Of a DNA stretch of 22,079 nt, positions 7,015 to 13,596 are shown piece by piece. The position numbers and the translations under genes were made by a program. Under the pieces are notes generated by a model. It was not told where the DNA came from. It searched no databases and saw only the letters and a list, made by a program, of their open reading frames with translations. Origin of the DNA: Tritrichomonas musculus (taxonomy: Eukaryota; Parabasalia; Tritrichomonadida; Tritrichomonadidae); NCBI GenBank assembly GCA_039105265.1, contig JAPFFF010000470.1, positions 1 through 22,079 of the forward strand. Reading direction: 5' to 3'. Numbering within the stretch: position 1 is the stretch's first letter; every line of letters begins with the position of its first letter.

Positions 7015-7437
7015 ATGGCTGCGATTGAAATACCTATCAGAAAATTGGAAGAAAAATTGGAGAGTCTTCGAAAAGAAAAATTGGAAACATGCAAGCAAAT
7101 ATTGAAAATAGAAAGGAAGGCTCCATCTTCCATTGATGAGGATGGATTAATTATTTATGATGAATCCAAATTGTTTCAGGAAGACATAGAAGAATTGGAA
7201 CGATTACGAAGAGAAAAAGAAAAACTCTGGAATCAAATAGAAGCAATGAATAGTTTCATTTCCGATATCAAAAGAAGCGAACAAATGCGAGTTAATTGTC
7301 AAAAAGCCTTCGAAATTGGGAAAAGAATAGGCATAATTGAATCTAAATATCCAGGAGATCTCTCAGCTTTGACTCCCGAAGAACGACAAGAATATGACCA
7401 ATTACTAAATGAATTTCAAGAACTTTTAAAATCTTAA
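7015..7437 (+). CDS. Two-module coiled-coil protein (140 aa)
   Basis: Residues about 7-85 (KLEEKLESLRKEK, LIIYDESKLF, EELERLRREKEKLW) are a paralogue of the whole 79-aa protein at 6057. Residues about 86-140 are a second helical module (AFEIGKRIGIIESKYPGDLSALTPEERQEYDQLLNEFQELL) of a kind seen in part in the 116-aa protein at 10225 (KNSDEYDQLLKGE). This supports a modular family built by duplication and fusion. It is all helical and highly charged, with no signal peptide. Function unknown. Confidence 0.75.
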   Translation: MAAIEIPIRKLEEKLESLRKEKLETCKQILKIERKAPSSIDEDGLIIYDESKLFQEDIEELERLRREKEKLWNQIEAMNSFISDIKRSEQMRVNCQKAFEIGKRIGIIESKYPGDLSALTPEERQEYDQLLNEFQELLKS

Positions 7438-7479
7438 ATAAAAAAGCAGTTTTGACACTTCACTTTTATTTTTGTTTTC
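7438..7479 (+). promoter_or_regulatory. Stop/poly(A)/promoter cassette, copy 4
   Basis: Same cassette with GCAGTTTTGACA and TCACTTTTATTTTTG; it differs from the other copies only near the ATG (TTTTCATG in place of TATTTATG). Confidence 0.75.
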
Positions 7480-7677
7480 ATGTCTAAATTGCAAGAAGCT
7501 TACGAGAAATGGGATATCTTAGATGAACAAATAAATGACATCGAAAAAAAGGCAGGGATTATTGGTAATCAAAGGGTTTATGATGATAAAGATTTTAGAA
7601 AATTAATGGATTTACGAAGAGAAAGAGACAAAGTAGAAAAAGAAATTGAACTTTTAAGAAAAGAATTAAATAAATAA
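7480..7677 (+). CDS. Small coiled-coil protein (65 aa), last of array
   Basis: The protein starts MSKLQEAYEKWDILDEQIND and has the same helix-linker-helix layout as the 79-aa protein: an initial MSKL helix, a short linker (RVYDDKDF in place of IIYDESKL), and a second helix MDLRRERDKVEKEIELLRKEL. It is the shortest form of the module. It ends in AAATAAATAAAAAG, four bases before the end of the convergent helicase gene. Confidence 0.7.
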   Translation: MSKLQEAYEKWDILDEQINDIEKKAGIIGNQRVYDDKDFRKLMDLRRERDKVEKEIELLRKELNK

Positions 7678-7681
7678 AAAG

Positions 7682-9385
7682 TTACCTTAATCTATATTTC
7701 TTATCATTATTATTGAATGAGCAGTATTGTAAAATTGTTTGATTAAAATCTTGATGAGTTTTGGGTCTGAAATTTTTTACTTTTGCCCATTTTTTAAATT
7801 CAGTCCAGGCTTCAAAAGCTACATAACCATTTCTGAATTTTTGAAAGTTTTCCTCAATAAATAATTTTTCAGGAGATTTTGAAAAGTTCATTAAATTCAT
7901 TCTTGCCTCAGTTGTAGGAAATTGTGCTGGATAGAAATTTGATAAATCAACAGTCAAGAAAAAAGTAATTAAATTGTTTTTGAAATCTTGTGTCTTAATA
8001 AGATTACGTAAAGGTTGAAAATAGTCTTGACCTTTCATTGGATAACAATTTGTAACAACAAATCTTCTATCGTCTTCATCAATTCGAATAGGAGCAGGAT
8101 TGTTTGTTAAGAAGATGAAATTGGCAACATTTTCTTTAGATTCAGTATTTCTATGTTTTCCTTCAATAGTAGCGAATCTTTCTGTGATTAACGTTTTTAA
8201 TCTTTCATGTTGTTTAAGATATTTTCGATCGTTTTTATTATGATTTTCCTTTTCTGAACATACCAATAATTTTTTGTTTAAGATTTGGAAATTAAAATTG
8301 CTTGTAATATTATCAAAGTTTGCATTTGGATCAGAATATTCACCTAAAAGTTGACAAAGAACATTAGTAAATGTATTTTTCCCACAACCCGGTATACCAA
8401 TAAGAACTAATGCAGTACCTGTTTTACCATCTGGATGTTGAAAAATAAATGAAATCCATTTAATGATATAATCATATAATTCTTGGTCAGAATTTGCAAT
8501 AACTCTAAAAATATGATCCAAATATGGTTGAATCACATTTTGTGTACAAAGAATTAATCTTGAATAAGGATACCAATGAAAATATGAAAAAATGTTTGGA
8601 TCTTCGGAATAGAATTTCATTGATTCATAAGTAATGAAATCCAAATTCTTCCCAAAGGAAACAACATCAAATGCAGTAATTGCTTTCTTTGTATTTTTAC
8701 CAACTTTTGAACACCCTAATTTAATATTTTTCAATATTGGTGCAAATTGAGTAGGATTTAACATTTCTAACGTATTTGATTGTTTAATTATGAAGATATT
8801 GTCTAGTTGAATATAACAACAAACTTTTTTGAAATCAGTAAAGAAATCTCCAACACGAATTCCAGTAGAAGAGTATTTTCTTTCATAATTCTTATCTTTA
8901 AATGAGATTATTGAACAATTTTCACCAAAATCAATTTGAACAAATTGGTTAATTGTATTATTGAAATATTTCTCCCAAATAACATTTCTTTGAGATTCTG
9001 AGAGTGCATTCAAAATTGGGAAGATCCAATGATTTGAAACTTCTGGATGATTTTCTTGACTACCAATTGCTTGAAGATCTTGTTCAGAATTTTCTTGATT
9101 AGATAAGTACCAATTTTTCACAATATTGTACAAATGGTTTGGATTAAATGGAGAACGAAATATATATTTGATAGAAGTTGTTAAATTTTCAAGTGTTGGT
9201 TCAAATAAATTTAACAATCCAACAACATCATCAGGAAACAATTGAATGAGATTTGTATTTATTTCAAGATCACGATCATGAAACTCTTGACCTTGATATT
9301 GAGGAAAGACATTCTCATTTATATTTTCCATTTGTCTAGCTTCTGGAATTAAGAAATCATCAGAGAGGAGGGTTGGTTGATTCAT
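7682..9385 (-). CDS. Superfamily 3 (D5-like) replicative helicase, 567 aa
   Basis: This is an SF3 helicase/ATPase expected to unwind element DNA during replication. Motifs in order, numbered from the ATG at 9385: Walker A GIPGCGKNTF near residue 328, Walker B-type LLVCSEKEN near 375, motif C FIFLTNNP near 425, and the arginine-finger region DRRF near 440. This is the order and spacing of the poxvirus D5/virophage/phage primase-helicase family. The N-terminal ~300 residues lack a primase active site that I can see and may be a degenerate or helical loading domain. The C-terminal ~80 residues (FRNGYVAFEAWTEFKKWAK onward) look like the winged-helix tail of D5 proteins. The start is the ATG after the TCACTTTTATTTTTG initiator; the frame upstream opens at a TTG inside the promoter. 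The gene looks whole. Confidence 0.85.
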   Translation of the reverse strand: MNQPTLLSDDFLIPEARQMENINENVFPQYQGQEFHDRDLEINTNLIQLFPDDVVGLLNLFEPTLENLTTSIKYIFRSPFNPNHLYNIVKNWYLSNQENSEQDLQAIGSQENHPEVSNHWIFPILNALSESQRNVIWEKYFNNTINQFVQIDFGENCSIISFKDKNYERKYSSTGIRVGDFFTDFKKVCCYIQLDNIFIIKQSNTLEMLNPTQFAPILKNIKLGCSKVGKNTKKAITAFDVVSFGKNLDFITYESMKFYSEDPNIFSYFHWYPYSRLILCTQNVIQPYLDHIFRVIANSDQELYDYIIKWISFIFQHPDGKTGTALVLIGIPGCGKNTFTNVLCQLLGEYSDPNANFDNITSNFNFQILNKKLLVCSEKENHNKNDRKYLKQHERLKTLITERFATIEGKHRNTESKENVANFIFLTNNPAPIRIDEDDRRFVVTNCYPMKGQDYFQPLRNLIKTQDFKNNLITFFLTVDLSNFYPAQFPTTEARMNLMNFSKSPEKLFIEENFQKFRNGYVAFEAWTEFKKWAKVKNFRPKTHQDFNQTILQYCSFNNNDKKYRLR

Positions 9386-9435
9386 CGATACAAAAATAAA
9401 AGTGACTGTCAAAACCGTTATTCATTTTTTAATTA
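9386..9435. promoter_or_regulatory. Bidirectional Myb/initiator promoter (helicase / 251-aa gene)
   Basis: One central AACGGTTTTGACA (minus strand) serves both sides. Leftward it is followed by GTCACTTTTATTTTTG before the helicase ATG. Rightward it reads AACCGTTATTCATTTTTTAA before the ATG at 9436. Two TCA initiators therefore flank one Myb-like core within 50 bp. Confidence 0.75.
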
Positions 9436-10191
9436 ATGTCAAGTGATAATGAATTACCTCTACACTATTCAACTGGGGGTTCACCTCAATATCAATTATC
9501 ACCAAACATGCAAAATTTAAATAATAGTTTTCAAAACTTTGTTGTCAATAATGAAATTGATGATTGGGAAATAGACCGTAATTTTAATGAACCTCAACCA
9601 ATAAATACATCAACGTCTCCAAATGAAGAAGAATTTTATGCAGGAATCAATCAAATAGTAGAAGAACATCCAGCAAATCCAAACCGTGATTTTAATGAAC
9701 CTCAATCAACGTCTCCAAATGAAGAAGAATTTTATGCAGGAATCAATCAAATTGTAGAAAAACAATTAGAAGAACATCCAGCAAATCCAAACCGTCATGG
9801 AAATCCAAGACCTCCAAACCCACAAGATGTATTTGGAAAAAGTTATCATGATAAGATTGACCCGATAAATAATTTTAAAGATTTTCTTAAAATAATTGAA
9901 CCAGATAGAATTTATCCGTCAGATGAAATCACTTATCTTTATAATTCATATTTTCATACTCATCATTCAACAAATGGTTTTGGAAAATTATTAAAAGTCA
10001 AGAAATATTTCAAATCAAAACAAAGAAAGATTCTTGGAATAAAAAAAATATATTATAAAATGAAAAAGACAAAATTTCCACCTCAATCCCACCTCGATCC
10101 CACCTCGATCCCACCTCAATCCCACCTCAATCCCACCTCAATCCCACCTCAATCCCACCTCACTAAAAATTTTCACTCACAAAAAGTTTAA
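9436..10191 (+). CDS. Pro/Asn-rich protein with possible D5-type winged helix (251 aa)
   Basis: The N-terminal ~130 residues are disordered and contain a duplicated segment (NFNEPQ... SPNEEEFYAGINQIVE... EHPANPNR). Residues about 150-215 (IYPSDEITYLYNSYF... STNGFGKLLKVKKYF... RKILGIKKIYY) match the pattern of the winged-helix domain that follows SF3 helicases in D5-type proteins: polar helix, Y-x-x-Y, FGK-x-L, then a basic G-I-K-x-x-Y strand. That reading is an inference. The C-terminal ~30 residues are encoded by an 11-bp DNA repeat, giving an 11-residue protein repeat of the type PPQSHLNPTSI. It is divergent from the helicase and could be its accessory or origin-binding partner. Confidence 0.65.
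   Translation: MSSDNELPLHYSTGGSPQYQLSPNMQNLNNSFQNFVVNNEIDDWEIDRNFNEPQPINTSTSPNEEEFYAGINQIVEEHPANPNRDFNEPQSTSPNEEEFYAGINQIVEKQLEEHPANPNRHGNPRPPNPQDVFGKSYHDKIDPINNFKDFLKIIEPDRIYPSDEITYLYNSYFHTHHSTNGFGKLLKVKKYFKSKQRKILGIKKIYYKMKKTKFPPQSHLDPTSIPPQSHLNPTSIPPQSHLTKNFHSQKV
10079..10162 (+). repeat. 11-bp minisatellite inside coding sequence
   Basis: About 7.5 head-to-tail units of CACCTC(A/G)ATCC encode the tail of the 251-aa protein. Because 11 is not a multiple of three, the peptide repeat is 11 residues (33 bp), and gain or loss of one unit would shift the frame. The strand is strongly C-rich on plus, unusual in this AT-rich element. Confidence 0.85.
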
Positions 10192-10224
10192 TAAAAATTT
10201 AATTCAAAAAGTTCATTTTTATAA

Positions 10225-10575
10225 ATGTTTCTTTTATTAATGTTAATGTATGGTGAATATGTTTCTGTTTACAATTGTCCATGTTCTTCAGAATTGGAAA
10301 AAATAGAATCTCATCTCAAAAAGATTAACAAAAATCTCAATAGAATATTTCATGGGATGATAGACGAATTTAACAAAACCGAATATGAAGAATTAAAGAA
10401 AAGAAGAGATTTGACTTGGAAACAATGGAAGAAAAATTCTGATGAATATGATCAATTACTCAAAGGAGAAAGTACGCCTGAGACAAACAAAAAACTCGAT
10501 GAACTTAGAAAAATAAAAGAATTATATTGGGGACATGTCTGGAACTTGAATAATCAAATTGAAAATTTTGAATAA
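10225..10575 (+). CDS. Small helical protein with hydrophobic N terminus (116 aa)
   Basis: The start follows the initiator GTTCATTTTTATAA by a few bases. The first ~17 residues (MFLLLMLMYGEYVSVYNCP) are hydrophobic and may be a short signal peptide. The rest is a charged coiled-coil series (SELEKIESHLKKINKNL, EYEELKKRRDLTWKQWKK, LDELRKIKELYWGHVWNL). Part of it (EYDQLLKG) resembles the second module of the 140-aa protein at 7015. It may be a secreted or membrane-linked relative of the tandem-array proteins. Function unknown. Confidence 0.65.
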   Translation: MFLLLMLMYGEYVSVYNCPCSSELEKIESHLKKINKNLNRIFHGMIDEFNKTEYEELKKRRDLTWKQWKKNSDEYDQLLKGESTPETNKKLDELRKIKELYWGHVWNLNNQIENFE

Positions 10576-10609
10576 AAAGTCAATTCATTCAAAAAGTTTA
10601 TTTTTTTAA

Positions 10610-10873
10610 ATGCAGGGCCAACAAAGTTTACCTAGTGAAAAACAAAAAGAATTAATAAATTTGTTAAAATTCACTAGAGGTGAAATTGAAAAAACTTGTG
10701 ATCAAATGATCAAAATGACTGAGGAATTCTTTGATCAAGAAATTGATTTAAAAAATGATTCTCGTCCAGAGAGACAAGAACAATTACATTCTTTACTAAT
10801 AACAGTTGGGATTTTAGCAACTTCCAACAGAGAGAATTTCCGAAAATTGGAAGAAACGTTAAAGAATAAATAA
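10610..10873 (+). CDS. Small helical protein (87 aa)
   Basis: The protein begins MQGQQSLPSEKQKELINLLKF and is predicted all alpha, with two or three helices and mostly charged residues. No recognised domain is present. It is preceded by the same TTCAAAAAGTTTATTTTTTTAA type leader as its upstream neighbour (AAAAAGTTCATTTTTATAA), so the two may be co-regulated. It ends in AAATAAATAAA. Confidence 0.65.
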   Translation: MQGQQSLPSEKQKELINLLKFTRGEIEKTCDQMIKMTEEFFDQEIDLKNDSRPERQEQLHSLLITVGILATSNRENFRKLEETLKNK

Positions 10874-10908
10874 ACATAACCGTTTTTTAACCGCTTTCAT
10901 TTTTATTT
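10874..10908 (+). promoter_or_regulatory. Myb/initiator promoter of the 86-aa gene
   Basis: The sequence has two Myb-like CCG sites, AACCGTTTTTTAACCGC, followed by the initiator TTTCATTTTTATTTATG. The same double-site block precedes the surface-protein gene on the minus strand (12470) and the secreted coiled-coil gene (18552). Confidence 0.7.
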
Positions 10909-11169
10909 ATGACTGTTACTGAACAAGACCTTGAATTAGAATTTAGAAAATTGTTCAAAAATGATATCGTGTCTGATTTCCGACATTTAAAGTTATTTTT
11001 CATGTTCAAATTAAATGTTATGATCAATGATCTTGAAAATAACAATCTTGATCGATTTAAGAAAGAAGTTCATAACACACCATTTGTTTTCACAACAATG
11101 ATTGAACATGATTTCTTTGATAAAATTCAAATCTACAATTCAAGAGAGAAAATTTTAACTACTCCTTAA
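10909..11169 (+). CDS. Small protein of unknown function (86 aa)
   Basis: The protein begins MTVTEQDLELEFRKLF, with a mixed hydrophobic/charged pattern (FRHLKLFFMFKLNVMINDLENN) that suggests a compact helical domain rather than a long coiled coil. There is no signal peptide or motif that I can name. It is driven by the double Myb-site promoter shared with the surface-protein gene it faces, so expression at the same stage is plausible. It ends in TAATAAATAAA. Confidence 0.65.
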   Translation: MTVTEQDLELEFRKLFKNDIVSDFRHLKLFFMFKLNVMINDLENNNLDRFKKEVHNTPFVFTTMIEHDFFDKIQIYNSREKILTTP

Positions 11170-11207
11170 TAAATAAAAAAGATTAAATTTGTTTATTTAA
11201 TTTTTTT

Positions 11208-12470
11208 TTAAAGTCCAACTGAGTCAGAGTCAGAATTAAAATTTTCAGTTTGAAATTTGGTTTGATTTTTGTAAAAGATAATTCCAAGAGCAAGAATCAT
11301 GAGAATTAGTAATGGAATAGATACAGATAAACCTATTATTTTTGATACATTCTTTTGTTCAATATCTGATGGAGAGAATTGATATGAGAAATTGAAAAAA
11401 TAGGATTCAGAGAATTGATCTGATATAGTGAATTGAAAAGATGGCGAACGTGATGGAGATAAAGATGGACTAAATGTTGGAGATAAAGATGGACTAAATG
11501 TTGGAGATAAAGATGGTGAACGTGATGGTGAAATTGATGGGCGGAATGTTGGTGAACGTGATGGTGAAATTGATGGGCTAAATGTTGGTGAACGTGATGG
11601 TGAACGTGATGGTGAACGTGATGGTGAACGTGATGGTGTTTGAATTGGAGGATCTTTGAGATAGAATAACCCACGTAATCCGATTTCATTATGTTGAATA
11701 GTAATTAATAATGTTGTATCAATTGGTGAGAATGTTGGTGATTCATAAGCAATCAAAAAAGGTTTATTATTTGGTAACATTTTTTCAGGAAAGAGATAAT
11801 GTTCAGAATTCCATAAAAGATCACCTTGGTAAAAAGAATTTGAATTCATAACAATTATCCAAAATTTAGAACCATAAAATGTTATCTTTTTGACTCCTTC
11901 TGAAGAACCAGAAACAAAACATCTATGATATGGATTGTTCACATTTGATGGATCATCATCTTTATCTAGCCAATTTCCACTTACAATTTCCCAGTCATTA
12001 CATGGAATATATTCAGCATTATCAGGTATTCCTTCAATTGATGGAGATAAAGATTCATGTCTTAAATATGCAATACCTCGAAATAGGGTGCTTCTATGTT
12101 GTTGAACATTAATAATAATATTTGTTAGCATTAGGGGAAATTCTTTTGATTCAAAAACAATTATCCAATCTTTTTCATCGTTGGAATATTCATTGATGAG
12201 ATATTTTTGAGAATTCCATAAAAGTTCGGCCTCATCATGACGGGTAGAAATTTTTCCTATGATCCAAAATTTCCTGGCAGTAAATGATTGTTTAAGTGTT
12301 AAATTGTTTGTTGTTGCATAATTTGTCCAACATGATAAGTCATCATTTGGTATAACTGATTTCCATTCTCCATTAACAATTTCCCAATCAAAACAAGAAA
12401 TCCATTCAGCATCATCAGGTATTCCTTCAATTGATGGGCGATTAATGAGTATCAAAAAGATAACGAACAT
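11208..12470 (-). CDS. Putative membrane-anchored surface protein with two repeated domains and a Pro/Ser stalk (420 aa)
   Basis: A short hydrophobic start (MFVIFLILI) may act as a signal sequence. Two homologous domains follow: residues about 12-139 (PSIEGIPDDAEWISCFDWEI...) and 143-273 (PSIEGIPDNAEYIPCNDWEI...), both with an FWII strand and an LLWNS motif. Residues about 279-345 are a low-complexity stalk of SPSRSP/SPTFSP repeats. A single transmembrane helix lies at about 378-400 (IGLSVSIPLLILMILALGII), with a 20-residue acidic tail. Type I orientation with the domains outside the cell is expected. The domain pair is rich in Trp and Cys and may be beta-rich and ligand-binding. Architecturally it resembles Trichomonas surface proteins, so it may be a captured host gene. 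It is divergent from the coiled-coil gene at 12522. Confidence 0.75.
   Translation of the reverse strand: MFVIFLILINRPSIEGIPDDAEWISCFDWEIVNGEWKSVIPNDDLSCWTNYATTNNLTLKQSFTARKFWIIGKISTRHDEAELLWNSQKYLINEYSNDEKDWIIVFESKEFPLMLTNIIINVQQHRSTLFRGIAYLRHESLSPSIEGIPDNAEYIPCNDWEIVSGNWLDKDDDPSNVNNPYHRCFVSGSSEGVKKITFYGSKFWIIVMNSNSFYQGDLLWNSEHYLFPEKMLPNNKPFLIAYESPTFSPIDTTLLITIQHNEIGLRGLFYLKDPPIQTPSRSPSRSPSRSPSRSPTFSPSISPSRSPTFRPSISPSRSPSLSPTFSPSLSPTFSPSLSPSRSPSFQFTISDQFSESYFFNFSYQFSPSDIEQKNVSKIIGLSVSIPLLILMILALGIIFYKNQTKFQTENFNSDSDSVGL
11436..11636 (-). repeat. 12-bp based repeat encoding the SPSRSP stalk
   Basis: Head-to-tail variants of a 12-bp unit (plus strand GATGGTGAACGT and related GATGGAGATAAA, GATGGACTAAAT) encode the Ser/Pro stalk. 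The stretch nearest the second domain is the most uniform and is probably still gaining and losing units. Confidence 0.8.
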
Positions 12471-12521
12471 TTAATAAAAATGAAAGCGGTTAAAACGGTT
12501 ATGTCAGACCATTTTTTATTA
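12471..12521. promoter_or_regulatory. Bidirectional promoter (surface protein / 100-aa coiled coil)
   Basis: Leftward: AACCGTTTTAACCGC then TTTCATTTTTATTAAATG. Rightward: AACGGTTATGTCAGACCATT then TTTTATTAATG. Myb-like sites sit in the middle with an initiator on each side. An ATG at 12480 lies inside this block and is rejected as the start of the right-hand gene. Confidence 0.75.
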
Positions 12522-12824
12522 ATGCAAACAAGTGATAGTGACGACGGCTGGGATACAATGCATGAATCCATAGAAGAATCAAAAAGTCAAAATGAAATAT
12601 TTAAAATGAACATTGGCAGCTTGGAAGAAACAAGGGAGAAAATAAAAGAAACGATGGATGGCCTACAGGAGATTCTGGTTTCACAAATCAACCTCCAATA
12701 TCAATTCCAAAAATATCAGAAAGCTCTCAATAAGAAAATGAATGAGGTTATTGATAGTTTCGATAACAAAGAAGAATTAGAACAAAAATTGGAAGAACTC
12801 CAAGAAATAATTAACAAAGGTTAA
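12522..12824 (+). CDS. Small coiled-coil protein (100 aa)
   Basis: From the ATG after the initiator the protein reads MQTSDSDDGWDTMHESIEES and then forms two long helices (LEETREKIKETMDGLQEILV and YQKALNKKMNEVIDSFDNKEELEQKLEELQEII). It is acidic at the N terminus, with no signal peptide. It belongs to the same general class as the tandem-array proteins but with no clear sequence match. It ends in TTAAATAAATAAA. Confidence 0.7.
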   Translation: MQTSDSDDGWDTMHESIEESKSQNEIFKMNIGSLEETREKIKETMDGLQEILVSQINLQYQFQKYQKALNKKMNEVIDSFDNKEELEQKLEELQEIINKG

Positions 12825-12844
12825 ATAAATAAAAAAATAATTTT

Positions 12845-13132
12845 TTACTCTTTCAATATTACTGATAATTTTATTTTTTTCGGTGTGGTTGATTTTTTTT
12901 GTTCGATGAAGTTGATTAAGGTTTGAGTGTTTTGAATTACTTCAGCTTTTTTGGATTCATATTTTTGTTTCTCTTTCTCTAATTCCTCTAGGAAACTTTC
13001 ATAATCAGGATCATTCTTTAATGACAGAATCTCTATTTCAAATTCTTCAACACTATGTATTTGTCTAATTAATTCATCAATTGAACTATTCAAATTTTCT
13101 TTGAGTAGATTCAAACTATGAGTAGGCAACAT
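12845..13132 (-). CDS. Small coiled-coil protein (95 aa)
   Basis: The protein begins MLPTHSLNLLKENLNSSIDE and is a helical hairpin (IRQIHSVEEFEIEILSLK, then FLEELEKEKQKYESKKAEVI) with a short basic tail (TTPKKIKLSVILKE). No recognised domain. Its start is 38 bp from that of the divergent 125-aa coiled-coil protein. Both are helical and similar in size, so they may form a hetero-oligomer. Confidence 0.7.
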   Translation of the reverse strand: MLPTHSLNLLKENLNSSIDELIRQIHSVEEFEIEILSLKNDPDYESFLEELEKEKQKYESKKAEVIQNTQTLINFIEQKKSTTPKKIKLSVILKE

Positions 13133-13170
13133 TTAAAAAAATGAATAACGGTTTTGACACTTCACTTTTT
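13133..13170. promoter_or_regulatory. Minimal bidirectional promoter, 38 bp
   Basis: This is the shortest divergent spacer. Central AACGGTTTTGACAC is followed rightward by TTCACTTTTT and the ATG at 13171. Leftward the same core reads AACCGTTATTCATTTTTTT before the minus-strand ATG. One Myb-like site with an initiator on each side fills the whole region, so it defines the minimal unit. An ATG at 13141 precedes the core and cannot be the start of an mRNA begun at the initiator. Confidence 0.8.
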
Positions 13171-13548
13171 ATGAAGAGAGTTCCTCAAGTAGTATTTCAA
13201 AATTTAATAGAGGACAAGAAAGATAAACTCAAAAAATCAATGAGTGAATTCTATGATGCTATGAATCGTTTGGCTGAAGCAAAAGTAAAAGAGAAAGATA
13301 TTTCTTTTTGTCAACGGTATAATGGTGAAGATTTACACAACTTATATAAACTCAAAAGAGATTTCGAAGATATACAAATTGATTCAATTATTGAAGATCA
13401 TGAAAAAATAAAAACTGAACTTGAGACAGAAGAGAAATCAGCATGGAAAGAATATCAAGATAGTTTTGATCAATACAAAGTTCAAAAAAGAGCTTTAATA
13501 GCTGAAATAAGTTCTTTTCAAAAATTTCTAATGGATGATGATGATTAA
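13171..13548 (+). CDS. Coiled-coil protein (125 aa)
   Basis: From the first ATG after the initiator the protein begins MKRVPQVVFQNLIEDKKDKL. It is almost wholly helical, with long charged stretches (MNRLAEAKVKEKDISF, YKLKRDFEDIQIDSIIEDHEKIKTELETEEK, YKVQKRALIAEISSFQKFL) and an acidic end. There is no membrane segment. It is expressed from the minimal divergent promoter together with the 95-aa helical protein. Confidence 0.7.
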   Translation: MKRVPQVVFQNLIEDKKDKLKKSMSEFYDAMNRLAEAKVKEKDISFCQRYNGEDLHNLYKLKRDFEDIQIDSIIEDHEKIKTELETEEKSAWKEYQDSFDQYKVQKRALIAEISSFQKFLMDDDD

Positions 13549-13596
13549 TAAATTTAATTTATCTTTTTATTTTTTTATCCTCTTACAAAAACAAAA

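Noticed and set aside
6012-7479. CRISPR-like array of regularly spaced ~45-bp repeats
   Set aside because: The repeats differ in spacing, the spacers are genes of 65-209 codons, and the blocks contain stop, poly(A) and initiator signals.
9386-9412. Upstream extension of the helicase
   Set aside because: It would start at TTG and runs through the initiator block; the ATG at 9385 comes at the normal distance after it.
11336-11689. His-rich frame opposite the Pro/Ser stalk
   Set aside because: It is a by-product of the 12-bp repeats of the surface-protein gene in another frame, with HHHVH repeats and no promoter.
12480-12521. Earlier ATG for the 100-aa coiled-coil gene
   Set aside because: It lies before the presumed transcription start and would encode the Myb sites; the ATG at 12522 is preferred.
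13141-13170. Earlier ATG for the 125-aa gene
   Set aside because: The extra residues are simply the translated promoter core (AACGGTTTTGACACTTCAC).
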